A stretch of 64,000 bases of DNA from Pseudomonas sp. BBP2017 (lineage in GTDB: Bacteria; Pseudomonadota; Gammaproteobacteria; Pseudomonadales; Pseudomonadaceae), in contig NZ_PVZN01000014.1 of the NCBI RefSeq assembly GCF_003024385.1, forward strand, positions 85,708 to 149,707. The letters run 5' to 3'. Numbering within the stretch: the stretch's first letter is position 1; each line of letters starts with the position of its first letter. The position numbers and the translations under genes are program-made. Below are positions 25,807 to 34,268 of this stretch, in pieces. The notes under the pieces were generated by a model. That model was not told the origin of the DNA and did not search any database. It saw only the letters and a program-made list of their open reading frames with translations.

Positions 25807-25999
25807 TATTCTCTCCTTAAAAAATTAGACACGCAGAAGGATTTGGCTACGTCGTGCAAAATTTTTCCGAAGCGCTCAAGTGCGTGACGAGTGAGCGGCG
25901 ATTTGATGGGGGTACTGATCAGGGCCTAAAGAAGAGAAAGACCTGCGAGCAGGCCTATGGCGGCCTGCTCCAATAACGTTCTAGATCGCTTTATTATTT

Positions 26000-26299
26000 T
26001 TAAGATGCACTTCGGCAGCTCTCACAGCGCCATCCTTTGTAATGCTCGGATTTCTCAAGAGCTGTAAGCAATTCACGGCCGCCTATAATATTTTGGCAGT
26101 TGTTATGTTTTTCATTTGGTTTTTTCATACCCTCGCATTTTTTTTGCAGGAAGGGGCTTACCACTGCCTGTTGCTTTGACGAAAGCGCTCTAAATCCCTT
26201 GTCGACGGCTAGCTGGGCGTAGCTTTGTACGCTCGGCTTTTCACCTTGAAATGCGTTCTGCGCGATAAGGGCCGAGAAAATCTCTCGCTCGATAGTCAT
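26000..26299 (-). CDS. Orphan AT-rich gene, putative element cargo
   Basis: The 99-residue product MTIEREIFSALIAQNAFQGE is preceded by AAGGAT 8 nt upstream. It ends with cysteines spaced like a metal site (KKCEG, NNCQN, WRCESCRSAS). Base composition is clearly lower in GC than the surrounding chromosome, suggesting recent acquisition. No family recognised. Confidence 0.65.
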   Translation of the reverse strand: MTIEREIFSALIAQNAFQGEKPSVQSYAQLAVDKGFRALSSKQQAVVSPFLQKKCEGMKKPNEKHNNCQNIIGGRELLTALEKSEHYKGWRCESCRSAS

Positions 26300-26756
26300 T
26301 CGTTAATCCTTTATTCAACCAACAAGTTTGCTCGTGTTGTTTCTTGTGCTGAGCAATGCGAAAGCATACGTTACCATTGGGTGGGGCTTTAATGAACTGG
26401 GTTTCCATCCAGCTATAAAAGGCAAGGTTTCTCATTCTTGGTCAGTAAATGTTGATTTCTTGATGTCTGGAGTATTTCAAGAAGTCTTTGTTACAATTTA
26501 TTTCTTATGCGATGGGGCGGAGAAGTTTCACTTTGCACTTTAATGGGGGTAGTGCGCCGAGCGAAATCTCCTGTATTTCGCGATAAATTTAAGGGTGACG
26601 ATACTCTTTATGAGCTTCTATTTTTTATAAGAGACGCACTGTGCTAATAGTAAGGTTCCGCTATTTCCTCTCGCGGTCTGTCGACCAAATTCGCACGGTT
26701 GGTACTGTGTGCGAGGCGACCTGTACTGCCCTGACCAATTAACAGGGAGCTGAATC
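26300..26756. other. AT-rich segment without a confident gene
   Basis: The stretch is AT-rich. Short frames on both strands (for example 26328-26543 plus) lack a ribosome site or recognisable protein. It may hold the promoter for the orphan gene at 26000-26299. Confidence 0.4.
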
Positions 26757-26807
26757 ATGGATGACCTGGACGAAAAGATCGCCGCTGGTGATGGGCAACT
26801 ATCCTAG
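26757..26807 (+). CDS. Short frame running into attR
   Basis: An ATG preceded by AGGGAGC opens a 16-codon frame, MDDLDEKIAAGDGQLS, that stops inside the att core. It may be the remnant of a gene ending at the attachment site. Evidence is the ribosome site only. Confidence 0.3.
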   Translation: MDDLDEKIAAGDGQLS

Positions 26808-26869
26808 AGTTCGAATCTCTACGCTTCCGCCATCTTCAAAGCCCTGACTATTCAGGGCTTTTTGCGTTT
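26790..26869 (+). repeat. attR: right attachment repeat
   Basis: This is the partner of the repeat at 21250-21329: 58 identical bases, one mismatch, then 21 identical bases. It carries a copy of the tRNA-Ser 3' end and its terminator hairpin but no tRNA 5' half. Confidence 0.95.
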
Positions 26870-27110
26870 CTGAGGCGGCGTTTTTTGAGTCCGGCGCTTT
26901 CCCTTCCTTTCCGCTTCTTTTCAATCGCTTCCGCACCGAGCTACCTCGTTGGCCAATCTCAATGATCTGAGTGGGGCTTGCAGTGGAGAGGCGTTGACGT
27001 GTGGCCTGACAGCACTCAGTACTGGCAAATGGCCCAGCTCGCGGTTGCCTTACCTCGCAGGCATGCATTAGTCTCGATCCGTCCAACACTACGATTTCTC
27101 CGTCTTACTG
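26870..27110. other. Short non-coding segment between attR and the IS remnant
   Basis: I see no gene with a ribosome site here. It is flanked by the element boundary and an IS fragment, so it may be scar sequence from earlier insertions. Confidence 0.35.
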
Positions 27111-27114
27111 GTCA

Positions 27115-27765
27115 TTCGCTAAGGAAACTCTGAAGAAGACTTCCAGATTTGGCAAAATGCTCGACCTCAATCGCCGAGGCGCCAGATGAAGCAGATGTCC
27201 TTTGCCGACGCCGAGCACGTCGGCAAGCGCAAGCAGACCCGTAAGGAATTGTTCCTGACCGAGATGGTCCAGGTCGTGCCGTGGAAGAGGCTAATCGCCT
27301 TGATCGAGCCGCACTACCCAAATGGTGAAGGTGGTCGTCCAGCCTATCCGCTGATGGCGATGCTGCGCGTGCATCTGATGCAGAACTGGTTCGGCTACAG
27401 CGATCCGGCCATGGAGGAGGCGCTGTATGAGACGACCATTTCGCGCCAGTTCGCTGGCCTGAGCCTTGAGCGAATTCCGGATGAAACCACCATCCTCAAC
27501 TTCCGGCGCCTGCTTGAAAAGCATGAGTTGGCAGGCGGGATTTTCAGCGTGATCAATGGATATCTGGGCGACCGTGGTTTGTCGTTGCGCCAAAGCCCAC
27601 ATCGGCGTCGATGATGAATCGGGCCTGGTGCATAGCGTAGCCGTCACGGCGGCCAATGTGGCGGACGTCACGCAGGTCGACAAACTACTGCATGGTGAGG
27701 AAAACGTGGTCTGTGCCGATGCAGGAAATGGTGGCTGTGAGGAGCCTTACGGCAGCCAAGGGGCT
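27115..27765 (+). pseudogene. IS5-family transposase remnant
   Basis: From 27186, MKQMSFADAEHVGKRKQTRK and YPLMAMLRVHLMQNWFGYSD match the N-terminal half of an IS5-group DDE transposase. After GLSLRQ about 120 bp of the usual sequence is missing, and the frame shifts to KAHIGVDDESGLVHSVAVTA from about 27590. It breaks off again at VVCADAGNGG. The C-terminal third with the catalytic Glu region is lost. The sequence ctaaggaaactctgaagaag near 27119 may be the left IS end. Confidence 0.88.
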
Positions 27766-27768
27766 TGA

Positions 27769-28082
27769 AAAACGGAGAAAATCTATCGGATCTCCGACGT
27801 GGATAGTTTTTTCAAAGTGCAGGTAGCTCGATAGCCGGAAAATATCCGACTATTTCAGACTATCTTGAGTGGTTGTTTGTACCGCTGACGCGGCCCAAAC
27901 AGCATCACGAACGGCTATGTAGCTGACTAGGGCAATTCGCTTTTTCGCCTGCCTGTTTCGCAGGTAACGCACGCAACTCTCAGTTTTCGACGTACTCAGT
28001 GCGTTTTCACACAGCCTGGACCCAAAGCTGACGGTCAGGAGCGGGTTGATTCTTTATACGCAATGGGTTCTCCAGCACACAC
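27769..28082. other. Intergenic segment downstream of the IS remnant
   Basis: No convincing gene is visible. The sequence gcgttttcacacagcctgg near 28000 looks like the terminal part of another Pseudomonas insertion sequence, but I cannot confirm it. Confidence 0.3.
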
Positions 28083-29387
28083 TCACTTTTCGAGACTCTC
28101 GGTACGGCTGACAGCTACCTGCCGCCCACGCTCCAGGTCGACGCCGGCCAGGATCAGCAGGCCGACGACGAAATAGCTGCCAGTAATCAGCATCGCCAAG
28201 CGATGATCGCCTGCGGACAGCCAACTGGTCAGGCCGTAAGTCATGGGGCCGAGGATTGCCGACAGTTTGACCGCTAACCCCCAGAGGCCGAAGAACTCCG
28301 CCAGCCGTGTCGGCGGCGCAAGCAGACCGACTATGGCACGTCCGGCTGATTGGCTGGCGCCCATGCACAGACCGGCGAGGTTGGCTGCCAGCCAGAACAG
28401 CTCTGGGCCGCGCGCGACCCAGACCAGACCGACCATGCCGAGCCAGCCCAGCAGGGTCAGCGCGAGTGTGGCGCGATGGCCAAGATGATCCTGCAGCCAA
28501 CCGAACAGCACTGCACCGATGGAGGCCGTGATATTCACCACTAAGATCAGCAGCAGCGTGTCTTGGGTACTGAAGCCCATGACCTGATTGGCATAGATGG
28601 CAGCCAGGGTGATTACTGCCGAGATACCGGCCTGGTAGCAGACAGTGCAGGCAAGGAAGCGCAGCAGGTCGCGATAGCGCTCGGCTTCGCGCAGCGTCTG
28701 CGCGAAGCGCGCTAGCACCGCTTGCGCGATAGGCGTGTCGTCGCACACGGGCTGCGGCTGGCTGCGTTCGCGCAGGAACAGGAAGGTCGGCAGGCTGGCG
28801 ATGGCGAACAAGGACGCGGTGATCAGCATGCACACCGGCACGAACTGCGCCGCAGTCTGCCCCTGCGCCTGGGCCCAGCTGACGAAGGCCAGGCAGGCAC
28901 CCAGGCTGACCAGGCCGCCGATATAGCCGAATCCCCAGCCCCAGCCGGACACCTTGCCCAAGGCATCCGCATGGGCGAGTTCGGGCAGGAAGGCGGCGAT
29001 CAGGTTTTCGCCGCTGCCGAAGCAGAAGTTGGATAGCACGATGAAAAGGATTGCGACACCAAGTTCCCCCGGTCCTGCCAGCGCGAGTCCAGAGGTAAAC
29101 ACGACACAACCGACCGTACTGAACAGCAGAAGGCGTTTCTTGCAGGCGAAGGCGTCGGCATAGGCGCCAACCAGCGGCGCGGTCAGGATGATCAGGGCGT
29201 AAGAGAGGGCGATGGCGCTGGTCCAGGCCAGCGTACCCCAGGCTTCGCCCTTGGCGACCACAGCGACGAAGTAGGCGTTGAACACGGCTGTGATCACTAC
29301 CGTCGTGTAGCCGGAGTTGGCGAAATCGAACATTGCCCAGGCCCAGATTTCTCGGCGCGTCACTCCGGGGGCAAGGCTGGCTGGCAT
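28083..29387 (-). CDS. MFS transporter of the UMF1/Atg22-like family
   Basis: The 434-residue protein has about 12 membrane helices. Its start, IWAWAMFDFANSGYTTVVIT, is the hallmark of the UMF1 (Atg22-like) branch of the major facilitator superfamily. FGSGENLIAAFLPELAHADALGKVSGWGWG follows helix 4. Substrate unknown. It is divergent from the ACP-FAAL-acyltransferase gene with a 177-bp shared gap, which suggests a joint lipid-related role. The start at MPASLAPG fits the family; a longer frame covers the promoter region. Confidence 0.9.
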   Translation of the reverse strand: MPASLAPGVTRREIWAWAMFDFANSGYTTVVITAVFNAYFVAVVAKGEAWGTLAWTSAIALSYALIILTAPLVGAYADAFACKKRLLLFSTVGCVVFTSGLALAGPGELGVAILFIVLSNFCFGSGENLIAAFLPELAHADALGKVSGWGWGFGYIGGLVSLGACLAFVSWAQAQGQTAAQFVPVCMLITASLFAIASLPTFLFLRERSQPQPVCDDTPIAQAVLARFAQTLREAERYRDLLRFLACTVCYQAGISAVITLAAIYANQVMGFSTQDTLLLILVVNITASIGAVLFGWLQDHLGHRATLALTLLGWLGMVGLVWVARGPELFWLAANLAGLCMGASQSAGRAIVGLLAPPTRLAEFFGLWGLAVKLSAILGPMTYGLTSWLSAGDHRLAMLITGSYFVVGLLILAGVDLERGRQVAVSRTESLEK

Positions 29388-29564
29388 GGCGATCTCTCTA
29401 CCGGCCTGTGGCGAGGGAGAACCCCCTCGCCACAGGTGCAATGTTCGTCTCAAAGCCCTTAGCTGACTGGTATTGAGCCTAGCCCTGACCCACCGATCCT
29501 GCGAGCGTATAATGGCAACTGGCAAGGATTTACACACAGAGTTTCCTGTCATGAGGGGCCGCCG

Positions 29565-32402
29565 ATGTCTCGTCCGCCTCCAGAACCCTCCGCCGTTCCC
29601 CCTTACGAGGGGAGCGCGGAAAAATTGCTCGAAATTGTCCAGCGCACTGTGGTCGAGTTGCACCCGCAAGCGGCAGAAGACTTGCAGGTCACCTTGCACA
29701 GCGTGCTTGACCGGGACCTGGGCGTAGACAGCCTGGCTCGAGTCGAACTGTGGTCACGTATCGAGCACGAATTCGGTGTGCGCTTACCAGAAAACCTGTT
29801 CGCCTCGGCAGACACCCCCGCCGACGTATTGCGCGTGCTGCACAGCAGGCATGGCGCCGAGGCCATACATCCGTTGCTCTCTAGCAACTCTAGCGAGACT
29901 CTGACTGCATCAGGGCAGACGCCGGATGCCGCGCGAACCTTGATCGAGGTACTGGACTGGCATGTGCGTCATCAGCCGCAGTATGTCCACGTGCGCCTGC
30001 TAGGTGAAAATGACCAACAGGAAGATATCAGCTATGGCGCCTTGCATCAGGGCGCCTTGGTCATTGCCGCAGGGCTGCAACGCAGTGGCTTGCACGCCGG
30101 TCAGACCGTGGCCCTGATGCTGCCCACAGGCCGCGACTTTCTCCTTGGTTTTTTCGGCATCCTATTGGCCGGTGGCGTGCCGGTGCCTATCTATCCACCG
30201 CTGCGCTTGTCGCAGATAGAGGATCATCTGCACCGCCAGGCTGGCATCCTGCGCAACGCTGAGGTCAAAGTGCTGATTACCGTGACGCAAGCGAAGCTGC
30301 TCGCCCGGCTGCTCCGGCCGCAGGTTCCGAGCCTGACTCGTATCGCCAGCGTGGCCGAGCTGGCGGGTGAGGGGAGCGAGTGCGTCACACCGCTGCGGCA
30401 ACCGGATGACATCGCCTTCCTGCAGTACACCTCGGGCAGCACTGGCCAGCCCAAGGGCGTGATGATCAGCCACGCTAATCTGCTGGCCAATCTGCGCGCC
30501 ATGGGGAGGGCACTGAAAGTGGGGCCGCAGGACGTGTTCGTCAGCTGGCTGCCCATGTACCACGACATGGGATTGATCGGTGCCTGGCTGGGCAGCCTGT
30601 ATTACGGCTACAACCTGGTGCTGATGTCACCGCTGGCTTTCCTGGCACGGCCGCAGCGTTGGCTATGGGCCATCGACCACTTCCGCGGCACCTTGTCGGC
30701 GGCGCCCAACTTCGCCTACGAACTGTGCCTGAACAAACTCGCTGACGGTGACCTCGAAGGTCTGAACCTGAGCAGTTGGCGCCTGGCCTTCAACGGCGCC
30801 GAACCGGTCAGCCCGGATACTTTGCAGCGTTTCGCCGAACGTTTCGCTCGCTACGGCCTGGCGCCCACTGCGCTGGCGCCTGTATATGGGTTGGCCGAGG
30901 CCACGTTGGGTGTGGCCTTTCCTCCTCTGGATCGAGGGCCGCTAATCGACCGGGTGCAGCGAGAGGCGTTCCAGACCCGTGGCAATGCACTGCCAGCCGA
31001 AGCGGACGCCAGCGCAATACTTCATTTTGTCTCCAGCGGCCGGCCGTTGCCGGGTCATCAGATTCGCATCGTCGATGGGAGCGGGGTCGAACTCCCTGAG
31101 CGCAGCGAAGGTCATCTGCAATTCAGTGGGCCGTCGACCACCGGTGGCTATTACCGTAACCCCGAAGAGACTCGCCGGGTGCTGCGTGATGGCTGGATCG
31201 ACTCGCTCGACTTCGCCTACATGGCCGGTGGTGAGGTCTACCTTACCGGCCGCGCTAAGGATCTGATCATCCGTGCCGGGCGCAACATCTACCCCTACGA
31301 CGTCGAAGCGGCGGTCGGTAATTTGCCCGGTCTGCGCAAAGGCTGCATCGCGGTGTTCGGCAGTCCTGACCCGGACACCGGCACCGAGCGCCTGGTGGTG
31401 TTGGCCGAAAGCCACGAAAAGGAAGCTGCCGCGCGGCAACACCTGCGACAGGAGGTCAACCGTATCGTGGTCGACCTCACCGGTGTATCGCCCGACGATA
31501 TCGTTCTGGCACCACCGCATAGCATACTGAAAACCTCCAGCGGCAAGATTCGCCGTGCTGCCAGTCGCGAACTGTATGAGCGCGGTGAAGTAGGTCGGCC
31601 ACACCTCGCCGTGTGGCGCCAGCTAATGCGCCTGGTGGTGCAGGCAATACGCGGGCATTTCAGTCGCGGCTGGCGGACCTGCCGCGCGGCGCTATATGCC
31701 GCTTACATCTGGCTGCTGTTCTGGCTGGTCACCCCACTCACCTGGCTGGGCGTTGCGATCCTGCCGCGCCAGCGTTGGTGCCGCCGCTTTACCCGCACGG
31801 CCGCACGGCTGTTCGTGTGGTTGACGGGGGTGCCGTTCAGCGTCACGGGGCTGGAGCACCTGTCTGGGTCTGGGGTGAGCGTGCTGGCCGCAAATCATGC
31901 CAGCTACCTCGACGGCGTCATTCTCTGCGCGGCCCTGCCGCCGCGATTCAGCTTCGTTGCCAAGCGCGAGCTGGCTGGGCAGTGGATCGCCGGCCGGTTC
32001 CTGCGCAAGCTCGGTGCCCGCTTCGTCGAACGCTTCGACCTGCAGCGCAGCGCCGCAGACACCGAGACCCTAGCCGAGGCGCTAGAAGCTGGCCAGTCCC
32101 TGGTGTTCTTCCCCGAGGGAACCTTCACCCGCGAGCCAGGCTTGCGAACGTTCCACATGGGCGCCTTCGTGCTTGCCGCGCGTGCCGGCGTGCCGCTGCT
32201 GCCGGTCGCAATCAGCGGCACACGCAGGGTGCTGCGCGACGGACAGTGGTTCCCGCGCCACGGTGCAATCCACGTCAACGTCTGCTCCCCGCTGTTGGCG
32301 CAAGGGCCGGACTGGATGGCGGCAATTAAGCTGCGGGATGCGACGATAGCAGTGCTGCTAGAGCATCTGGATGAATCAGAACACGCCCAGCGCGCAGGTT
32401 AG
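29565..32402 (+). CDS. Three-domain acyl carrier protein - fatty acyl-AMP ligase - lysophospholipid acyltransferase fusion
   Basis: The 945-residue protein joins an ACP domain (about 15-95; phosphopantetheine serine S56 in DLGVDSLARVEL), a fatty acyl-AMP ligase (about 120-680; AMP motif LQYTSGSTGQPKG near 286, YPPLRLSQIEDHLHRQAGIL typical of FAALs, core LIIRAGRNIYPYDVE, and SSGKIRR near 660), then membrane segments (about 705-735) and a PlsC-type acyltransferase with NHASYLDG (catalytic H near 777, D four residues on) and FFPEGTFT near 848. The FAAL should charge the fused ACP and the PlsC domain could transfer the acyl chain to a lysophospholipid. That overall reaction is inferred. Confidence 0.93.
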   Translation: MSRPPPEPSAVPPYEGSAEKLLEIVQRTVVELHPQAAEDLQVTLHSVLDRDLGVDSLARVELWSRIEHEFGVRLPENLFASADTPADVLRVLHSRHGAEAIHPLLSSNSSETLTASGQTPDAARTLIEVLDWHVRHQPQYVHVRLLGENDQQEDISYGALHQGALVIAAGLQRSGLHAGQTVALMLPTGRDFLLGFFGILLAGGVPVPIYPPLRLSQIEDHLHRQAGILRNAEVKVLITVTQAKLLARLLRPQVPSLTRIASVAELAGEGSECVTPLRQPDDIAFLQYTSGSTGQPKGVMISHANLLANLRAMGRALKVGPQDVFVSWLPMYHDMGLIGAWLGSLYYGYNLVLMSPLAFLARPQRWLWAIDHFRGTLSAAPNFAYELCLNKLADGDLEGLNLSSWRLAFNGAEPVSPDTLQRFAERFARYGLAPTALAPVYGLAEATLGVAFPPLDRGPLIDRVQREAFQTRGNALPAEADASAILHFVSSGRPLPGHQIRIVDGSGVELPERSEGHLQFSGPSTTGGYYRNPEETRRVLRDGWIDSLDFAYMAGGEVYLTGRAKDLIIRAGRNIYPYDVEAAVGNLPGLRKGCIAVFGSPDPDTGTERLVVLAESHEKEAAARQHLRQEVNRIVVDLTGVSPDDIVLAPPHSILKTSSGKIRRAASRELYERGEVGRPHLAVWRQLMRLVVQAIRGHFSRGWRTCRAALYAAYIWLLFWLVTPLTWLGVAILPRQRWCRRFTRTAARLFVWLTGVPFSVTGLEHLSGSGVSVLAANHASYLDGVILCAALPPRFSFVAKRELAGQWIAGRFLRKLGARFVERFDLQRSAADTETLAEALEAGQSLVFFPEGTFTREPGLRTFHMGAFVLAARAGVPLLPVAISGTRRVLRDGQWFPRHGAIHVNVCSPLLAQGPDWMAAIKLRDATIAVLLEHLDESEHAQRAG

Positions 32403-32473
32403 GCAACTACTTTGCTGTCGTCTTCTCTGCGCCGTTTATGCGTGGCACACATCAAAAGCTAAACTGGGCTGGA

Positions 32474-32794
32474 TCAATCATCACCATCACACTTGACCTC
32501 TTTTTTGTACTCATCTCGCTTGGCCTCGATCTTGACCTTGCAACCACGCTCCCAGAACTCGTCTTTCCACTCGCCGCGACGCCAACTGGCGCCGCGGCCA
32601 TTTGGGCATTTGATCTCTTCCTTGTACTCATCGTATTTGGATTCGATCTTTACTTTGCATGGCCCGTCCCTGTACTCGTCCTTCCACTCGCCACTCTCGT
32701 GCCCGCCTCGCCGGTGATCCGCTAACGCTGGCATCAACATGACTGAGCCAATCGCAGCCACCACCCACATACCAAGCATGGGGCTCACACTCAT
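32474..32794 (-). CDS. Secreted two-repeat protein
   Basis: The 106-residue protein has a signal peptide (ATG at 32794 with GAGGT upstream; cleavage near MPALA-DHRR). Two tandem copies of a roughly 29-residue unit follow: GEWKDEYRDGPCKVKIESKY... and GEWKDEFWERGCKVKIEAKR..., each with two cysteines and dense opposite charges. I know no function for this protein type. Each unit probably forms a small disulfide-closed beta/charged module in the periplasm. Confidence 0.75.
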   Translation of the reverse strand: MSVSPMLGMWVVAAIGSVMLMPALADHRRGGHESGEWKDEYRDGPCKVKIESKYDEYKEEIKCPNGRGASWRRGEWKDEFWERGCKVKIEAKRDEYKKEVKCDGDD

Positions 32795-33213
32795 CTCACT
32801 ACCTCTGTAATAGAAAGACACTACGCGGCAGGCCAAGCCTTCCCGTAATTCACCGTACCTGCGTTATGATCGTAACGGTGCGCTTGCAGGTGATACGACA
32901 ACGATTTCCGACCGGTTTCTCCTTCAACGAGAAAAAACAGCGTGCCAAGCGTCGGAAAGGACAGATTGCAGGTAGGGGGCAGCGGTTGTGCGGCCCTACT
33001 GACGTTCGACTTCTGAGAACGATTGCTTTTGGCTGAAAGCGGCAGGTTACAGCCTTGTGTAATCGGCACAGGCGCCAAAGGGAAGGGACTTCTAACGAGG
33101 TACAGTCGATATACGTAAACCCCGGTGAGTTAATGCGTGGTATCCAGGTAATTACTGAGTGAGGTCAAGTGCTAAGTAATGGCTGAATTTTGAAAATGTA
33201 TAGTGAGCTCCAA
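32795..33213. other. Intergenic region
   Basis: About 420 bp between two minus-strand genes contain no frame with a convincing ribosome site or protein match. It should hold the promoter of the secreted repeat protein. Confidence 0.4.
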
Positions 33214-33672
33214 TTAATGCCATTGACGTTTTACTTCCTGCCACTGGTTGTCTGACAGCCACTTATCTGCCGCCGGAAAGAAAATATTGTCCTCGGCGTC
33301 CATATGGTCGTAATATTTTTTTATGAAATCATCGATAGTGTCAGCAATTACTCTCGTTTCCTGAGTTGTGCTCTCCAACATCTTCAGCTGTCCAGCAATG
33401 CGCCCAAATGCCTGATGATCTCGTTCAATATCTTTGACCCGTTGGTGGATCGGTGCCTCAGTCGCTAGCAAGGCCAGTCGAATAAGTTCTTCGTTTTCAT
33501 GGTGGTGTCGCTCTGCATCACCATGCAAGGCTTCCAGCATCGTGAACAACAGCTTGCAGTCATCAGCACCGTCAGATTCATGTCTCATCTTCCTCAGCAA
33601 CTCTTTGATCTGAGTGATTTTTACAGTCACCTCATGATGATAGGCCTTAAGTTCATTTAACAAGACGTTCAT
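33214..33672 (-). CDS. Hemerythrin-like HHE-domain protein
   Basis: The 152-residue protein MNVLLNELKAYHHEVTVKIT is a four-helix bundle with the metal-binding pattern H...H/E (YHHE near 11-14, RHHHENEELI near 55-64, DHQAFGRI, YYDHMDAEDNIFFP near 120-134). Such proteins bind a di-iron site and can sense or carry O2, or deal with NO and iron stress. Its place next to ANR-box genes fits a low-oxygen or nitrosative role. Confidence 0.88.
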   Translation of the reverse strand: MNVLLNELKAYHHEVTVKITQIKELLRKMRHESDGADDCKLLFTMLEALHGDAERHHHENEELIRLALLATEAPIHQRVKDIERDHQAFGRIAGQLKMLESTTQETRVIADTIDDFIKKYYDHMDAEDNIFFPAADKWLSDNQWQEVKRQWH

Positions 33673-33991
33673 ATCAAGTCCTCGTCACGACACCAAACCG
33701 CCACAGAAAAATATTTTTAACCAACAGCCTCAAAGGATCTCGGCGCCTTTCAATTCCCATGATTTTCAATAGCTTGCAAAGTGCACTCGCCAGCACTGTT
33801 TAACCTTTTTAGTATAGGCGAGCGCAAAGCTCTCACCCCAGGAAATTTGCCGCCCTTGGAAAGAATTGAAATACCAAGCGTATGGTTATAGCACTATTTG
33901 ATCTACTGGATCTCCGCCAGCGAACATTGAATCGCCTTGGGTTTCATCGACACCTCCATGCCTGATAAAGCGCTATTGCAAACCTCAAGAA

Positions 33992-34085
33992 GAGCGGCAG
34001 CAAGACGATGATCAACACGCTGAACCGCGCCGGCTCCGAGCGGAACTAAAGCGGGTCACTGAAGAGCGAGACATCATCAATCGCA
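33992..34085 (+). pseudogene. IS3-family OrfA remnant
   Basis: A short frame encodes EERQQDDDQHAEPRR, then LRAELKRVTEERDII. The latter is the typical leucine-zipper end of IS3-group OrfA. Nothing before or after it continues the transposase, so this is a decayed insertion fragment upstream of hsp20. Confidence 0.65.
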
Positions 34086-34179
34086 CTGACCATTTTCCCA
34101 GGCTAGACGGGCTGCGGGTGGCTGCTTTGATCTTCGTCAGGGCATCGTTCGATCGCTATCGGTGTCCACGTCGCCGTAG

Positions 34180-34193
34180 TTGATAAAGATCAA
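34180..34193 (+). promoter_or_regulatory. ANR/FNR box upstream of hsp20
   Basis: ttgataaagatcaa is a perfect TTGAT-N4-ATCAA dyad. A possible -10 (cagtat, 34215-34220) would place the box centre at about -41.5 from a start near 34228, the classic activating position. Confidence 0.85.
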
Positions 34194-34224
34194 ACACGGG
34201 GAGGGGGTGAGGCGCAGTATCGAA

Positions 34225-34243
34225 CTGTCTCCATGGGAGACAG
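34225..34243 (+). other. Hairpin at the predicted 5' end of the hsp20 mRNA
   Basis: ctgtctcc-atg-ggagacag is an 8-bp perfect inverted repeat 26 bases before the start codon and just upstream of the GAGGAGGT ribosome site. It may stabilise the transcript or be an operator; its function is not known. Confidence 0.55.
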
Positions 34244-34268
34244 CCTTTACTGAGCCGAGGAGGTCACC

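Larger units (their letters stand above)
21250..26869. mobile_element. Prophage-remnant or satellite element integrated in tRNA-Ser(TGA)
   Basis: The element spans about 5.5 kb between the two att repeats. Its integrase lies next to attL and is transcribed toward the tRNA. Gene content (integrase, DUF4224-type gene, a Cys-rich small protein, a Lar-like protein, a cytosine methyltransferase fragment) resembles the left arm of a Pseudomonas temperate phage. No capsid, tail, lysis, replication or repressor gene is present. A deletion appears to join the truncated methyltransferase to an AT-rich segment near attR. An alternative reading is a small satellite with its own cargo. Confidence 0.9.

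Noticed and set aside
26328..26543. A plus-strand frame in the AT-rich segment
   Set aside because: It has no ribosome site, overlaps another small frame and resembles no protein. It is left as unassigned sequence.
21250..26869. CRISPR array or toxin-antitoxin pair in the element
   Set aside because: There is no repeat-spacer periodicity, and no pair of small overlapping genes with toxin or antitoxin features.
26799..27089. A 96-codon minus-strand frame across attR
   Set aside because: It reads through the duplicated tRNA 3' end and terminator, with no ribosome site.
33898..33912. ttgatctactggatc as a fifth ANR box before the hemerythrin gene
   Set aside because: The second half-site is ggatc instead of ATCAA, so it does not match the dyad.
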